NCBI RefSeq assembly: GCF_003991225.1
Contig: NZ_JTFC01000031.1
Coordinates: 124,001-188,000 of the forward strand
DNA from: Candidatus Kurthia intestinigallinarum
GTDB lineage: Bacteria > Bacillota > Bacilli > Bacillales_A > Planococcaceae
Reading direction: 5' to 3'
Length of the DNA: 64,000 nt
Shown here: piece after piece, positions 16,559 to 25,981 of the stretch
Layout: every line of letters begins with the position of its first letter
Position numbering within the stretch: position 1 is the stretch's first letter
The notes under the pieces: model-generated
The model's database searches: none
Seen by the model: only the letters and a program-made list of their open reading frames with translations
Told to the model about the DNA's origin: nothing
Made by a program: the position numbers and the translations under genes

Positions 16559-18238
16559 TTAGAATAAACCGACAGCATTGCCGTCTTCATCAATGTCCAT
16601 ACGAAGAGCAGCTGGTTCTTTTGGTAATCCAGGCATTGTCATAATGTCACCGGTTAAACAAACGAGGAATTTAGCGCCAAGTTTTGGAATAACTTCACGT
16701 ACTGTAATCGTAAATCCTTCTGGGCGACCTAATAATTTAGGTTGATCTGTTAACGAATATTGTGTTTTTGCCATACAAATCGGCAAGTTACTCCATCCAA
16801 AACGTTCAATGTCCGCTAATTGTTTTTTAGCTGTTTCTGCAAATGTAACATTGGCACCACCATAGACTTTTTGAACGATAGCACGCACTTTATTTTCAAC
16901 ACTGTCTTCTAAATCATAAATTGGTTTGAAGTGATTATCTGTTGCAAGAACATCTAATACAGCTTGTGCTAAGTCAAGACCACCTTCACCACCTTGTTCC
17001 CAAACATTTGTTAACGCGATTTTCACACCGTTTTCTGTACCCCAGTTTAAAATAACATCTAGCTCTTCTTGTGTATCTGTAATAAAACGATTTAACGCTA
17101 CAATCGGTTCAACGCCAAATGCACGAACAGTTTCCACATGTTTCGCTAAATTTTGCATACCCGCTGTAATGGCTTCAGGGTTCGCTACTTTTAATTCTTT
17201 TTTATCGACACCACCATGCATTTTCAGCGCACGTGCCGTCGCAACAATAACCACAGCATTTGGTTTAAATCCAGCTTGTACTGCCTTAATATCCATGAAT
17301 TTTTCAGCGCCTAAATCGGCACCAAAGCCCGCTTCTGTTACAACAACATCCGCCAATTTACGTGCTGTTTGTGTTGCTTGTACCGAGTTACAGCCGTGCG
17401 CAATATTAGCAAATGGACCACCATGAATAATAGCAGGTGTGCCTTCTAATGTTTGAACTAAATTTGGTTTAAAAGCATCTTTTAATAATAAAGTTAATGC
17501 TCCTTCTACTTTCAAATCGCGAACAAAAACAGGTTCTCTTTCATATGTGTAACCAATAACAATCTCACCTAAACGTTTTTTCAAATCTACATAGTCTGTA
17601 GCTAGACAGAAAATCGCCATAATCTCTGAAGCAACCGTAATATCAAAACCATCTTCACGTGGAACACCCTGTGCAGGACCACCCAAACCAACAATCACAT
17701 TTCGTAATGAACGATCATTCATATCTAATACACGTTTCCAAAGAATGCGACGAGGATCAATATTCAATTCATTTCCACGATGGATATGATTATCAATTAA
17801 TGCTGCAAGCGCATTATTTGCTGTTGTAATGGCATGTAAATCTCCTGTGAAATGCAAGTTAATTTCATCCATTGGTACAACTTGTGCGTAACCGCCACCT
17901 GTTGCGCCACCTTTAATTCCCATAACCGGCCCTAAAGATGGTTCACGCAAAGCAACTACTACTTTTTGGTTTAGTTGATGCAATGCATCTGCAAGTCCTA
18001 CAGTTACTGTAGATTTTCCTTCGCCAGCTGGTGTTGGATTGATTGCTGTAACTAATACAACTTTTGCATCTGCAGTTTGATTTTTTAATTGTGTCACATC
18101 GATTTTCGCTTTATATTTCCCATATAACTCAAGCGCATCTTCTGGAATTCCAGCCGCCTTAGCGATATCACCGATGGGTTGCATTGTTGCTTTATTAGCA
18201 ATCTCTAAATCAGATAGTGGTGTAGTAACATTTGACAT
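16559..18238 (-). CDS. fhs: Formate-tetrahydrofolate ligase
   Basis: 559 residues, full length. It makes 10-formyl-tetrahydrofolate from formate, THF and ATP, feeding purine synthesis and one-carbon metabolism. The ATP-binding loop [18 protein letters not shown] (about 68-85) and family stretches [31 protein letters not shown] and [13 protein letters not shown] are intact. Start: ATG with AAAGAGGG 6 nt upstream. It is a single-gene unit; no riboswitch-like leader was found. Confidence 0.97.
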   Translation of the reverse strand: MSNVTTPLSDLEIANKATMQPIGDIAKAAGIPEDALELYGKYKAKIDVTQLKNQTADAKVVLVTAINPTPAGEGKSTVTVGLADALHQLNQKVVVALREPSLGPVMGIKGGATGGGYAQVVPMDEINLHFTGDLHAITTANNALAALIDNHIHRGNELNIDPRRILWKRVLDMNDRSLRNVIVGLGGPAQGVPREDGFDITVASEIMAIFCLATDYVDLKKRLGEIVIGYTYEREPVFVRDLKVEGALTLLLKDAFKPNLVQTLEGTPAIIHGGPFANIAHGCNSVQATQTARKLADVVVTEAGFGADLGAEKFMDIKAVQAGFKPNAVVIVATARALKMHGGVDKKELKVANPEAITAGMQNLAKHVETVRAFGVEPIVALNRFITDTQEELDVILNWGTENGVKIALTNVWEQGGEGGLDLAQAVLDVLATDNHFKPIYDLEDSVENKVRAIVQKVYGGANVTFAETAKKQLADIERFGWSNLPICMAKTQYSLTDQPKLLGRPEGFTITVREVIPKLGAKFLVCLTGDIMTMPGLPKEPAALRMDIDEDGNAVGLF

Positions 18239-18341
18239 GTATAATCCCTCTTTCTTTCATCTGAATGTTTCGAAACTTTCTAGCCTTACATTACTACAAA
18301 ATACCTTTCACTTCAATGGAATCGCCGTATGACGCTATTAA

Positions 18342-18371
18342 TTGACAAAAAAAAGAAATTCATGCTATAGT
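18342..18371 (+). promoter_or_regulatory. Sigma-A type promoter of the cold-shock gene
   Basis: TTGACA (18342-18347) and TATAGT (18366-18371) with an 18-bp spacer. Transcription would start near 18378, leaving a leader of about 50 nt, shorter than the long thermosensing leaders of some csp genes. Confidence 0.8.
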
Positions 18372-18429
18372 CGTTTCATTAGAGGAATGTCCTTTAATCG
18401 AAATTTGGCGACATATGGAGGGAACGCTC

Positions 18430-18630
18430 ATGCACCAAGGTACGGTAAAATGGTTCGATACAGTGAAGGGTTACGGCTTTATTGAGTGTGATCAAGGAGA
18501 TGACATCTTTGTTCATTTCACAGGAATTGTAGCGGAAGGCTTTCGTACATTAGAAGATGGGCAACGTGTTCAATTCGATGTTGTTGAAGGAAACCGTGGC
18601 AGTCAAGCGGCTAATGTAATTGTCATTTAA
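18430..18630 (+). CDS. Cold-shock domain protein (csp family)
   Basis: 66 residues from the ATG at 18430, which has GGAGGG 7 nt upstream. The cold-shock fold is clear: GTVKWF, RNP1-like KGYGFIE and RNP2-like DIFVHF. It differs from common Csp sequences in the first loop (FDTVKGYGF instead of FNAEKGFGF). It binds single-stranded RNA/DNA and acts as an RNA chaperone. Its place near ypeQ/ypeP corresponds to cspD in B. subtilis, but orthology is only suggested by position. Confidence 0.93.
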   Translation: MHQGTVKWFDTVKGYGFIECDQGDDIFVHFTGIVAEGFRTLEDGQRVQFDVVEGNRGSQAANVIVI

Positions 18631-18644
18631 TTTCATACAATATA

Positions 18645-18676
18645 AAAAGGACGAATCTGATTGATTCGTCCTTTTG
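18645..18676. terminator. Bidirectional terminator between csp and the CorC-type gene
   Basis: Perfect 13-bp stem AAAAGGACGAATC/GATTCGTCCTTTT with a 5-nt loop, between converging genes. Confidence 0.9.
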
Positions 18677-18681
18677 TTATG

Positions 18682-20022
18682 CTATTTCTCTTCAGCTAAT
18701 TCTATTTTCTTTTGTGCTTCTGGTAATCTTTTAATATCAATGCGAACAATTTGATGATTGTTTACTTCAAGCGCAGTGAAACGGAAACCTTGTTCTTCAA
18801 TTAAATCCCCTTGTTTCACATCACCTAGGTGCGCCATAAACCAACCACCAATTGTATCAATATCTTCAGCTTCAATTTGCATACCAGTTAAATCATTCAC
18901 TTCATCTAATAATAATTTACCACTTACATTAAAATGATTTTTATTGAATTCATGCTTTTCAGGAAGTTCATCTGCATCAAATTCGTCACGAATTTCGCCA
19001 ACAATTTCTTCAATAATGTCTTCAATTGTCACTAAACCAGATGTACCACCATATTCATCAAGTAAAATAGCAATATGAATTCGCTTCGTCTGGAATTTAA
19101 TTAATAAATCACCAATTGGAATGGTCTCAATTACTTGAACAATTGGTTGTACAAATTCACCGACCGTTTTTTGACCACTTTCCTCATGACGAATCATTTC
19201 GGTTAGTAATTGTTTCATATTCACAAAACCAATCACATGATCCTTATCACCATCGATAACTGGATAACGTGTATATTGTTCAACATCCATTAAGCTAAAT
19301 ACTTCTGTCAATGTCATCTCTTTATCGAAACTAACAATTTCAGTACGTGGTACCATCACTTCTTTGGCAACCCGATCATCAAATTCAAAAATCCGATTCA
19401 CATAGTTAAATTCAGAAGGATTGATTTCGCCGCCTTTAAAACTATCTGCAACAATCATACGTAATTCTTCTTCGCTATGTACCTCATCATTTTCAGACAT
19501 CATTTTCAGGCCAAACAAACTTGTTAATAACCGGGCAGATCCATTTAATAGCTTAATTGGTAAATACATAATTTTATAGAATATCATTAATGGACCTGAA
19601 AAAGCTAAAGTTACAGCCTCTGCTTTTTGAATAGCTAATGTTTTGGGCGCCAATTCACCAACTACCACATGCAAGTATGTCACAATTGAAAAAGCAACAA
19701 TAAAGGATATAACAGATGCTAGATTTCCTTCTATTCCTGTCATTTCAAATAGTGGATGTAGTAATTCTTCGACTGTTGGTTCTCCAATCCATCCTAAACC
19801 AAGTGCAGTAATTGTAATACCAAGCTGACATGCCGATAAATATTCATCTAAATGCGTAATGACTTGCTTTGCTTTTAATGCACGTTTATTGCCTTCTGCA
19901 ACTAATTGATCAATTCGCGTTGAACGTACCTTTACAATTGCAAATTCTGTTGATACGAAAAAGGCTGTTGCAGCAATCAATACTACAAACAATACTAAAT
20001 TCCAAACTATCTCTCCGTCCAA
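18682..20022 (-). CDS. CNNM/CorC-type (UPF0053) transporter, possible Mg2+ exporter
   Basis: 446 residues. A DUF21/CNNM membrane domain with three to four helices (about residues 5-145, with STEFAIVKVRSTRI) is followed by two CBS domains (MVPRTEIVSFDKEMTL; VQVIETIPIGDLLI) and a C-terminal CorC/HlyC domain (DTIGGWFMAHLG). It resembles B. subtilis YhdP and staphylococcal MpfA, which expel magnesium; paralogues are common, so no symbol is given. The start must be TTG at 20020-20022: a TAA lies in frame just upstream. A perfect AGGAGGTG lies 36 nt before it, with a hairpin in between (see findings). Confidence 0.87.
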   Translation of the reverse strand: MDGEIVWNLVLFVVLIAATAFFVSTEFAIVKVRSTRIDQLVAEGNKRALKAKQVITHLDEYLSACQLGITITALGLGWIGEPTVEELLHPLFEMTGIEGNLASVISFIVAFSIVTYLHVVVGELAPKTLAIQKAEAVTLAFSGPLMIFYKIMYLPIKLLNGSARLLTSLFGLKMMSENDEVHSEEELRMIVADSFKGGEINPSEFNYVNRIFEFDDRVAKEVMVPRTEIVSFDKEMTLTEVFSLMDVEQYTRYPVIDGDKDHVIGFVNMKQLLTEMIRHEESGQKTVGEFVQPIVQVIETIPIGDLLIKFQTKRIHIAILLDEYGGTSGLVTIEDIIEEIVGEIRDEFDADELPEKHEFNKNHFNVSGKLLLDEVNDLTGMQIEAEDIDTIGGWFMAHLGDVKQGDLIEEQGFRFTALEVNNHQIVRIDIKRLPEAQKKIELAEEK

Positions 20023-20066
20023 ATAAGTTCTTTACCACCTCAATGATGATAAAGAATTCACCTCCT
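20023..20066 (-). promoter_or_regulatory. Hairpin between a strong ribosome binding site and the TTG start
   Basis: On the minus strand, AGGAGGTG (20059-20066) is followed by 2 nt, a 9-bp stem (TTCTTTATC, 20048-20056, pairing with GGTAAAGAA, 20028-20036; one G-U), an 11-nt loop, then 5 nt and TTG. Folding the stem leaves an effective spacing of 7 nt. A weaker GAGGTGG partly in the loop is the alternative site, 12 nt from TTG. Confidence 0.5.
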
Positions 20067-20167
20067 GTAATATGTAATACTATTAATGTAATCAAAAATA
20101 GTCTTAAAATGCAATTTATATGTATAGGAAAGTGAAATATTTTCACTGTCATATCTTATTGTTTAAT

Positions 20168-20200
20168 AAAAAAAGCTCCTACATATAGGAGGAGCTTTTT
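20168..20200 (-). terminator. Terminator after the aspartokinase gene
   Basis: Stem AAAAAGCTCCT with AGGAGCTTTTT and flanking A/T runs, 10 bp past the stop. Confidence 0.85.
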
Positions 20201-20209
20201 AGCACATAA

Positions 20210-21571
20210 TTAAACATTTACTGGTTGGAAAAACTCTTCATACAATGCTTTTAAAATGGCATCTTCAAATTGTTGTTTCACACCAAATGATAAAGATACT
20301 TCCGAAGAACCTTGGTTAATCATTTCAATATTTGCACCCGTACGAGAAATCGCTGTTGCAGCACGAGCAGCTAGCCCCGTATTATTATTCATTCCTTCAC
20401 CTACCACAACAATCATTGAGAAGCCGTGACGGAAATGCACATCATCTGCATGTAATTCATCATATACACGTTTCACAATACGCTGTTCTTTTTCCGGATC
20501 TACTTGATGGCTGCGAATAATAACGGAGATATCATCCAATCCAGATGGTGTATGTTCATATGAAATATTTTCTTCTTCTAAAATTTGTAATAATTTACGA
20601 CCAAAGCCGATTTCTCTGTTCATTAAGTATTTACTTACATATAAAATTGAGAAACCTGCGTCAGCAGAAATTCCTGTTACAGGACGACGATTTATTGTAC
20701 TTTCTGAAACGATACGTGTTCCTGGTGATGCTGGGTTATTCGTATTTTTGATGTTTACAGGGATTTTTAATTTAAATACAGGCATTAACGCTTCATCATG
20801 AAACACTGAGAAACCCGCGTACGATAATTCACGCATTTCACGATAAGTAATTTCGGTAATTTCGGCTGGGTTATTTACTACTTTCGGGTTTGCACTGAAT
20901 ACGCAATCTACATCCGTAAAGTTTTCATAGATATCTGCTCCTACTGCAGCGGCTAAAATAGCACCGGTAATATCTGAACCTCCACGGTCAAATGTACGCA
21001 ATACGCCTTGTGCTGTGTACCCAAAAAATCCTGGGAAAACAATAATTTCATTTGAATCTTTTAACGAGCTTAAATTATTATATGCTTCTGACAGTGCCAT
21101 TGTTCGTGCAGGTGGTTCATTAACAACTAAACCCTCTTTGGGACTTACATAACGCGCTTCAATGCCAATGCTATTGAAATACATAGCAATCATTTTTGCA
21201 TTATTATCTTCCCCACTTGCTTTTAAACTATCTAACACATACTCAGGAGATACTTTAATTGCTTGTTCACAACGTGTACGTAAATCCGCTTCGATAATAT
21301 CTGAAATTTCTCTATCTAACCCTAAACCTTGCGCATTTTCTTCGTAACGTTTTACAACCGCTTGTATTTTATCTTCTATCTCTTCCCCAGCAATCACAGC
21401 GTTTGCCAAATCGATTAATAGATCCGTCACTTTAATATCTGCCGAATCGCGTTTCCCAGGCGCTGATACGACAACAAAGCGACGTTGTTCATCACTTTGA
21501 ACAATTGCTGCCACTTTTTTTACTTGTTCCGCACTTGCGACGGAAGTTCCACCGAATTTACATACTTTCAT
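20210..21571 (-). CDS. Aspartate kinase (YclM/LysC-III type)
   Basis: 453 residues. It phosphorylates aspartate, the first step to lysine, threonine, methionine and diaminopimelate. The N-terminal KFGGTSVAS ATP/Mg loop, FDRGGSDITGA and two C-terminal ACT domains (from about residue 305: GFSILYVSKYLMN and MIVVVGEGMNNNTG) are typical of the monofunctional, single-chain form like B. subtilis YclM (454 residues), not the alpha/beta form with an internal start. No lysine riboswitch was found in the 170-bp leader. Start: ATG with AAGGAT about 8 nt upstream. Confidence 0.93.
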   Translation of the reverse strand: MKVCKFGGTSVASAEQVKKVAAIVQSDEQRRFVVVSAPGKRDSADIKVTDLLIDLANAVIAGEEIEDKIQAVVKRYEENAQGLGLDREISDIIEADLRTRCEQAIKVSPEYVLDSLKASGEDNNAKMIAMYFNSIGIEARYVSPKEGLVVNEPPARTMALSEAYNNLSSLKDSNEIIVFPGFFGYTAQGVLRTFDRGGSDITGAILAAAVGADIYENFTDVDCVFSANPKVVNNPAEITEITYREMRELSYAGFSVFHDEALMPVFKLKIPVNIKNTNNPASPGTRIVSESTINRRPVTGISADAGFSILYVSKYLMNREIGFGRKLLQILEEENISYEHTPSGLDDISVIIRSHQVDPEKEQRIVKRVYDELHADDVHFRHGFSMIVVVGEGMNNNTGLAARAATAISRTGANIEMINQGSSEVSLSFGVKQQFEDAILKALYEEFFQPVNV

Positions 21572-21709
21572 GTCATCAAATCCTTATCGTCTGTATTTTT
21601 AGAATAAACATATGTCTTCCATCAGTGTACATAACAGATGTTAGAATAGTCAATATATTTTCCTTATTATTCTTGCAAAAATATTCCGAATTTTCAACAA
21701 GGTGTAATA

Positions 21710-21738
21710 AAAGCGTCTAATTACCGACTAGACGCTCT
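21710..21738 (-). terminator. Terminator after ypeQ
   Basis: Stem AGCGTCTA/TAGACGCT around a 9-nt loop, with a moderate T-run on the minus strand, directly past the stop. Confidence 0.65.
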
Positions 21739-21743
21739 AATTC

Positions 21744-21941
21744 TTATTCTTTTGAGTACATTTTTAATAATTCTTGTCCTAAGAATTGCAATTGCTCGCC
21801 TACTGTGCAAGATTCAATACAAAACTGATGAGCTCCCGGCTTGCCACGATCTTTACGTAATTGCTGTTTTACAAAGCAATCATCACAATATTTCTCCATC
21901 GTTTCATCAATTTCACTAATAATATTTTGTTGATTCAACAA
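21744..21941 (-). CDS. ypeQ: Small zinc-finger protein YpeQ
   Basis: About 65 residues. Cysteines in YCDDCFVKQQLRK and FCIESC form a C-x2-C...C-x3-C zinc-binding pattern of the YpeQ/DUF2602 family. The role is unknown. The TTG at 21939-21941 is preferred: GAGGTG lies 6 nt upstream, whereas the GTG three codons earlier is part of that site. It is divergent from ypeP, as neighbours in Bacillus are also paired here. Confidence 0.75.
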   Translation of the reverse strand: MLNQQNIISEIDETMEKYCDDCFVKQQLRKDRGKPGAHQFCIESCTVGEQLQFLGQELLKMYSKE

Positions 21942-22031
21942 TGAGATCACCTCAATTTCAAGTATTGTAATATTCTACTCTCTCCTATGATATGATGCAA
22001 GTATCATTTCTTCACAGAAAGTAGGGTTTAT

Positions 22032-22418
22032 ATGTTAGAAATTTATATTGATGCAGCAAGCGCCGGAAACCCAGGGCCATCTGGCATTGGTATTTTTATA
22101 AAAGGAGAGGGGCATCTTTTAAAAATAAGCGAGCCAATTGGTGTTACGGACAATCACCATGCTGAGTTTCAAGCATTTGTCCGTGCAATGAAAGAAGCCG
22201 AAAAATTAACACCTTCTATAGTATCTCTACGCTCCGATTCAAAAATTGTCGTGGCATCTATCGAAAAGCGGTATGCTAAAAAAGAATCCTATAAAGAATT
22301 ATTAGCAACGGGTCTAGCTATTAGCGATACCTTTCCTTTATTTTTCGTGCAGTGGATCCCTGATGAACAAAATAAAGCCGCTGATGCACTCGCACGCGAA
22401 GCAATTCATAAAAACTAA
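22032..22418 (+). CDS. ypeP: RNase H-like protein YpeP
   Basis: 128 residues, an RNase H fold of the reverse-transcriptase-like type. The four acidic catalytic residues are present: D in YIDAASAGNPGPSG, E in HHAEFQAF, D in LRSDSKIV and D in KAADALARE. Whether it degrades RNA-DNA hybrids in this organism is uncertain, because the B. subtilis homologue has weak or no such activity. Start: ATG with GTAGGG upstream. Confidence 0.85.
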   Translation: MLEIYIDAASAGNPGPSGIGIFIKGEGHLLKISEPIGVTDNHHAEFQAFVRAMKEAEKLTPSIVSLRSDSKIVVASIEKRYAKKESYKELLATGLAISDTFPLFFVQWIPDEQNKAADALAREAIHKN

Positions 22419-22433
22419 ACATGCTAACTAGAT

Positions 22434-22475
22434 AAAAAAGCAGGAATCACACATAAGCGTGATTCCTGCTTTTTT
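22434..22475. terminator. Bidirectional terminator between ypeP and coaW
   Basis: Perfect 17-bp stem (22434-22450 and 22459-22475; AAAAAAGCAGGAATCAC and complement), 8-nt loop, between converging genes. Confidence 0.93.
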
Positions 22476-23316
22476 ATACACAACTTACTTGTTCTTTAGC
22501 ATATAACAATGCCCCAATTGCGCCGCTAAATCCTTCGTCCCCTAAAAACACAGCTGTTTTCTTTTTCAATTTCGTATAACTTGTAATAACATCTCGTAGT
22601 TTCGTATTATGATCTAGTGTTGTACCAATATACACAATATGCTCAACTTGGTATTGTTCAGCTAATTGAATACTCAATGTCGAGACAACTTCCCCAACAA
22701 GCCCCATCGTCGTCGCTAAAATATCTGCCTTTACATAATCTTGTGGTGGTTTCAACCCTACTTTACCAAAATTACTTGCTGTTAAATCTGGATCAAGCGG
22801 TGCAGGTACCTCCATTCCTTCAAAAATATCAGCTACCATCAAATCAATATTTTTTCGCTGCCCGGTAGCAGCTAAACTTGAAATTTCATGATAATCGTAT
22901 TCTCCAGTCATTAAGGCACTCAATCCAACAAGTGTCCCTCCACCAATACCGGTACCACTAACACGTGTATACGCCTCACCATTTTTATAATGGATGGATG
23001 TCCCTGAACCAATATTTGCGACAATACAACGTTCTAATCCGCCTTCTTGACGCTTTAATTGATAATTCACTCCGCGAAATGTTGCTTCAAACTCCACTAA
23101 TGAATGACGTGTAAGAGAATCATTTAATAATAGATTCAATTGCTCTGCTCGCCCACCTGTCATACCAAGTATTTGAATTTCTGGGTGTGCATTAATAAAA
23201 GCTGCTACTTGAGCTAAATCATTTGACGGATAATGACGAACTTGTAATTCATTATTTCCATCTGTGTAGGCGATTTTTGTTAATGTACCGCCTGCATCTA
23301 TACCAATTGTATTCAT
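22474..23316 (-). CDS. coaW: Type II pantothenate kinase
   Basis: 280 residues. It catalyses the first step of coenzyme A synthesis. The nucleotide loop GIDAGGTLTKIAY at the N-terminus, the catalytic-acid region FRGVNYQL with the preceding EATF, and NIGSGTSI and GTGIGGGTLVGL are as in the staphylococcal CoaW, an enzyme not inhibited by CoA. Start: ATG with AAGGAG 7 nt upstream. Confidence 0.9.
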   Translation of the reverse strand: MNTIGIDAGGTLTKIAYTDGNNELQVRHYPSNDLAQVAAFINAHPEIQILGMTGGRAEQLNLLLNDSLTRHSLVEFEATFRGVNYQLKRQEGGLERCIVANIGSGTSIHYKNGEAYTRVSGTGIGGGTLVGLSALMTGEYDYHEISSLAATGQRKNIDLMVADIFEGMEVPAPLDPDLTASNFGKVGLKPPQDYVKADILATTMGLVGEVVSTLSIQLAEQYQVEHIVYIGTTLDHNTKLRDVITSYTKLKKKTAVFLGDEGFSGAIGALLYAKEQVSCV

Positions 23317-23390
23317 ATATAAACTCCTTTTTCGCTTCCATTACACTTTAATTCGAAAATAAGGCATTTGCAAATATTTCATACGCATTT

Positions 23391-24950
23391 TTATGATTTT
23401 TGTTCATATACAATTTTACCTGCTACAACTGTTTTCATAACTGCCGTCGATAAAATTTCTTCTTCTGTACAATGCAATAAATCACGATCTAAAATTGTAA
23501 AATCTGCATCATAATTTGGGGCAATATGACCGCGATATGTTTCTTGGTTGCCTGTATACGCACTACCTACTGTATACATATGAAGCATTTCATATCGCGA
23601 CAAACATTGTGAAGGCTGATAAACTTCGCCACCTACTTTCTTACGTGTTACACCTGCCCAAATCGTTTCAAATGGACTAATACGTTCTATAGGTGCATCT
23701 GTTCCTGCGCCTAGAACAATTCCTGCACGCAAAAACTCTTTCCATGGATATAAATAGTGACTACGTTCTTCCCCTAAACGTTCGGCAACCCATGGCATAT
23801 CCGATAATAAGAACAATGGCTGTGCATCTACAATAATGTTTAACGCTGCTAATCGTTGAATTTGTACGGGCGTACATAAGCTCCCATGAATATAACGATC
23901 CCGCATTTCAACAGCAGGAACTTGTTCTAATGCTGTAATCACTTGCTCAATCGCTCCATCACCAATCGCATGAACGGCTACCGCTGTATTATGAGAACGT
24001 GCTAATGCAATCCAAGAAGCCATCTCCTCATCACTATGAATCTGAATACCCGTTGTTTTTGTCCCTTCATAAGGTGCATTTAAATAAGCTGTATTTCCTC
24101 CAAACGAACCATCTGCAAAAATTTTCATTGCACCCGGTTCAAGGAATGGATTATCAAATGTTACACCATCCGTTATCATTTCTTCAAAAACACGATGATT
24201 TCTTAACATATGTGCACGGAAATAGCGTTCCTTACCAATCACTCGATTATACGCACCAAAAGATTTTGTATAATGTCCAAAGTATCCCAAGTCTTCTGAG
24301 TGAACACCGGTGATACCATGTGCTACTAAATCATCAATTGCTAAGCGAATCATTTCATCTAATTGTTCTTCAGGAATATTAGCAGAAGCTAAATCAAGTA
24401 AGGCATCATTGGCATTTTCATAAAGTAATCCATTTAAATTTCCATGTTCATCACGACCATAAGCACCACCAACAGGATCCTCACTTTGTTTGGTAACTTT
24501 TAATTTTTCTAAACCTGCATGATTCGTTAAGCAAACATGTCGACAAACTCGACGTAATAACATTGGTCCCGAATAAAGCGCATCTAACTCGTCAATAGAA
24601 GGAATACGATCCATTCTATTTTCATCCCACATATCAATATACATCCATTCAGTACCATCTAATTTACTCGCTTCATCTCGCACTTCTTCTAAAAATTGAG
24701 CAGCTGTTGTCACATGATGAACTCTTCTCTTTAATAGAAGTTCACCGTATCCAATTAAATGGATATGACTGTCAATAAACCCTGGATACATTACTGCACC
24801 ATTTAAAAATTGTTGTTGTTCTGCAAATGGTGCTAGTTGTTCATATGTACCCGTTTGAATAATTTTATCCCCATCTGTCAAAACAGCTTCGGTTGTATCA
24901 CCTTCACCAATCATTGTATAAATTGTGCCACCATACCATAATGTTTTCAC
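23391..24950 (-). CDS. Amidohydrolase, YtcJ-like (amidohydrolase family 3)
   Basis: 519 residues, metal-dependent hydrolase with a TIM-barrel. The HxH metal motif is PGFIDSHIHL (about residue 60), with further ligands at VAVHAIGDGAI (His) and RYIHGSLC (His), and the final Asp in GAGTDAPIE. The substrate cannot be assigned; related proteins include N-substituted formamide deformylase-like enzymes. GTG start with AAGGGGG 7 nt upstream. Confidence 0.85.
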   Translation of the reverse strand: MKTLWYGGTIYTMIGEGDTTEAVLTDGDKIIQTGTYEQLAPFAEQQQFLNGAVMYPGFIDSHIHLIGYGELLLKRRVHHVTTAAQFLEEVRDEASKLDGTEWMYIDMWDENRMDRIPSIDELDALYSGPMLLRRVCRHVCLTNHAGLEKLKVTKQSEDPVGGAYGRDEHGNLNGLLYENANDALLDLASANIPEEQLDEMIRLAIDDLVAHGITGVHSEDLGYFGHYTKSFGAYNRVIGKERYFRAHMLRNHRVFEEMITDGVTFDNPFLEPGAMKIFADGSFGGNTAYLNAPYEGTKTTGIQIHSDEEMASWIALARSHNTAVAVHAIGDGAIEQVITALEQVPAVEMRDRYIHGSLCTPVQIQRLAALNIIVDAQPLFLLSDMPWVAERLGEERSHYLYPWKEFLRAGIVLGAGTDAPIERISPFETIWAGVTRKKVGGEVYQPSQCLSRYEMLHMYTVGSAYTGNQETYRGHIAPNYDADFTILDRDLLHCTEEEILSTAVMKTVVAGKIVYEQKS

Positions 24951-25099
24951 AACATTTCCCCCTTGTGCGAATCAAATTGGCATTATTATATCAGAAAATG
25001 GAAATTATTTCGAAAATCTGTTTTTTCATTGTCTATTTATGACTTTTTGCAGTACCATAAATAAGGAAACACTATAGAAGTTTGAACGGAGGTATCTTT

Positions 25100-25927
25100 G
25101 TGGTACAACAAAAACAATTATATAAAGAAGCGATGAATGTACTAAAAGCAACAAGTCGTACATTTTTCATTCCCATTACGTTTTTAGAAAAGGATATGAA
25201 AACAACAGTTGCAACTGCGTATTTATGTATGCGCGCAATTGATGAAATTGAAGACCACGAAGACATTACAGTAGAAGAAAAAGCACGTATGCTAACAAAA
25301 ACTGCTGAGCTTCTAAGCACCCAACCATTTGATAATGCAGCGTATCTAGCAGAAATCGATGCATATAAATCGATTTTACCTGAAGTAACATTGCGCTTAA
25401 ATGACTGGATAACATTATGTCCAGATGCAATTCGTCAACGTGTAGCAGCCTCTACAAGTGAAATGGCTGGCGGCATGGCAAAATGGGCATTAAAAGGTTG
25501 GGTTTGTCATACAAAAGAAGATTTAGATGATTACACATATTATGTTGCTGGCTTAGTTGGCGTTATGTTATCTGATATTTGGAAAACATTTGCGAATATT
25601 GATACAGACCGTGATTTAGCTATCGGTTATGGTCGTGGTTTACAAGTAGTCAATATTTTACGTAACCAAGACGAAGATGCTGAGCGTGGCGTAAGTTTTG
25701 TACCGGATGGCTGGACACGCGACGAATTATTCGCCTATGCAAATAACAACTTAGAAAAAGCAGAGGCTTACAATAAACAAATTACAAAACGTAGTATTTT
25801 AATGTTTTGTAAAATTCCACTCGCACTTGCACATAAAACATTAAAAACCATGCACAGTGGTAACGAAAAATTAACGCGCGCTGAAGTTGAAGCAACTGTT
25901 GCAGAACTAGATGAACATACAAAATAA
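25100..25927 (+). CDS. yisP: YisP-like farnesyl diphosphate phosphatase (squalene/phytoene synthase fold)
   Basis: 276 residues from the GTG at 25100, chosen because GGAGGT lies 6 nt upstream; the TTG at 25082 precedes that site. The protein has the all-helical squalene/phytoene synthase fold. The first Asp-rich motif reads MRAIDEIEDHE. The second reads NILRNQDEDAERG, with Asn where true synthases have Asp (NxxRDxxxD). B. subtilis YisP has the same NILRN form and releases farnesol rather than making squalene. Farnesol formation is thus the likely role; residual synthase activity cannot be excluded. Confidence 0.8.
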   Translation: MVQQKQLYKEAMNVLKATSRTFFIPITFLEKDMKTTVATAYLCMRAIDEIEDHEDITVEEKARMLTKTAELLSTQPFDNAAYLAEIDAYKSILPEVTLRLNDWITLCPDAIRQRVAASTSEMAGGMAKWALKGWVCHTKEDLDDYTYYVAGLVGVMLSDIWKTFANIDTDRDLAIGYGRGLQVVNILRNQDEDAERGVSFVPDGWTRDELFAYANNNLEKAEAYNKQITKRSILMFCKIPLALAHKTLKTMHSGNEKLTRAEVEATVAELDEHTK

Positions 25928-25931
25928 TGAT

Positions 25932-25968
25932 GAAAAGAGGCTAGGATTTTGTCCCAGCCTCTTTTTAT
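25932..25968. terminator. Terminator after yisP, also a collapsed copy of the 145-bp repeat
   Basis: Stem AAAAGAGGCTAGGA/TCCCAGCCTCTTTT around TTTTG. The arms match the outer arms of the repeat at 40324-40467, with the middle part missing. Confidence 0.85.
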
Positions 25969-25981
25969 GCATTTTCCGCTA

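Noticed and set aside
19910-20152. 80-codon minus-strand ORF over the start of the CorC-type gene
   Set aside because: It overlaps the leader and hairpin and then runs in the wrong frame of a clear gene; composition is not protein-like.
21572-21709. Lysine riboswitch upstream of aspartokinase
   Set aside because: The leader is too short and has no L-box helices or terminator/antiterminator pair.
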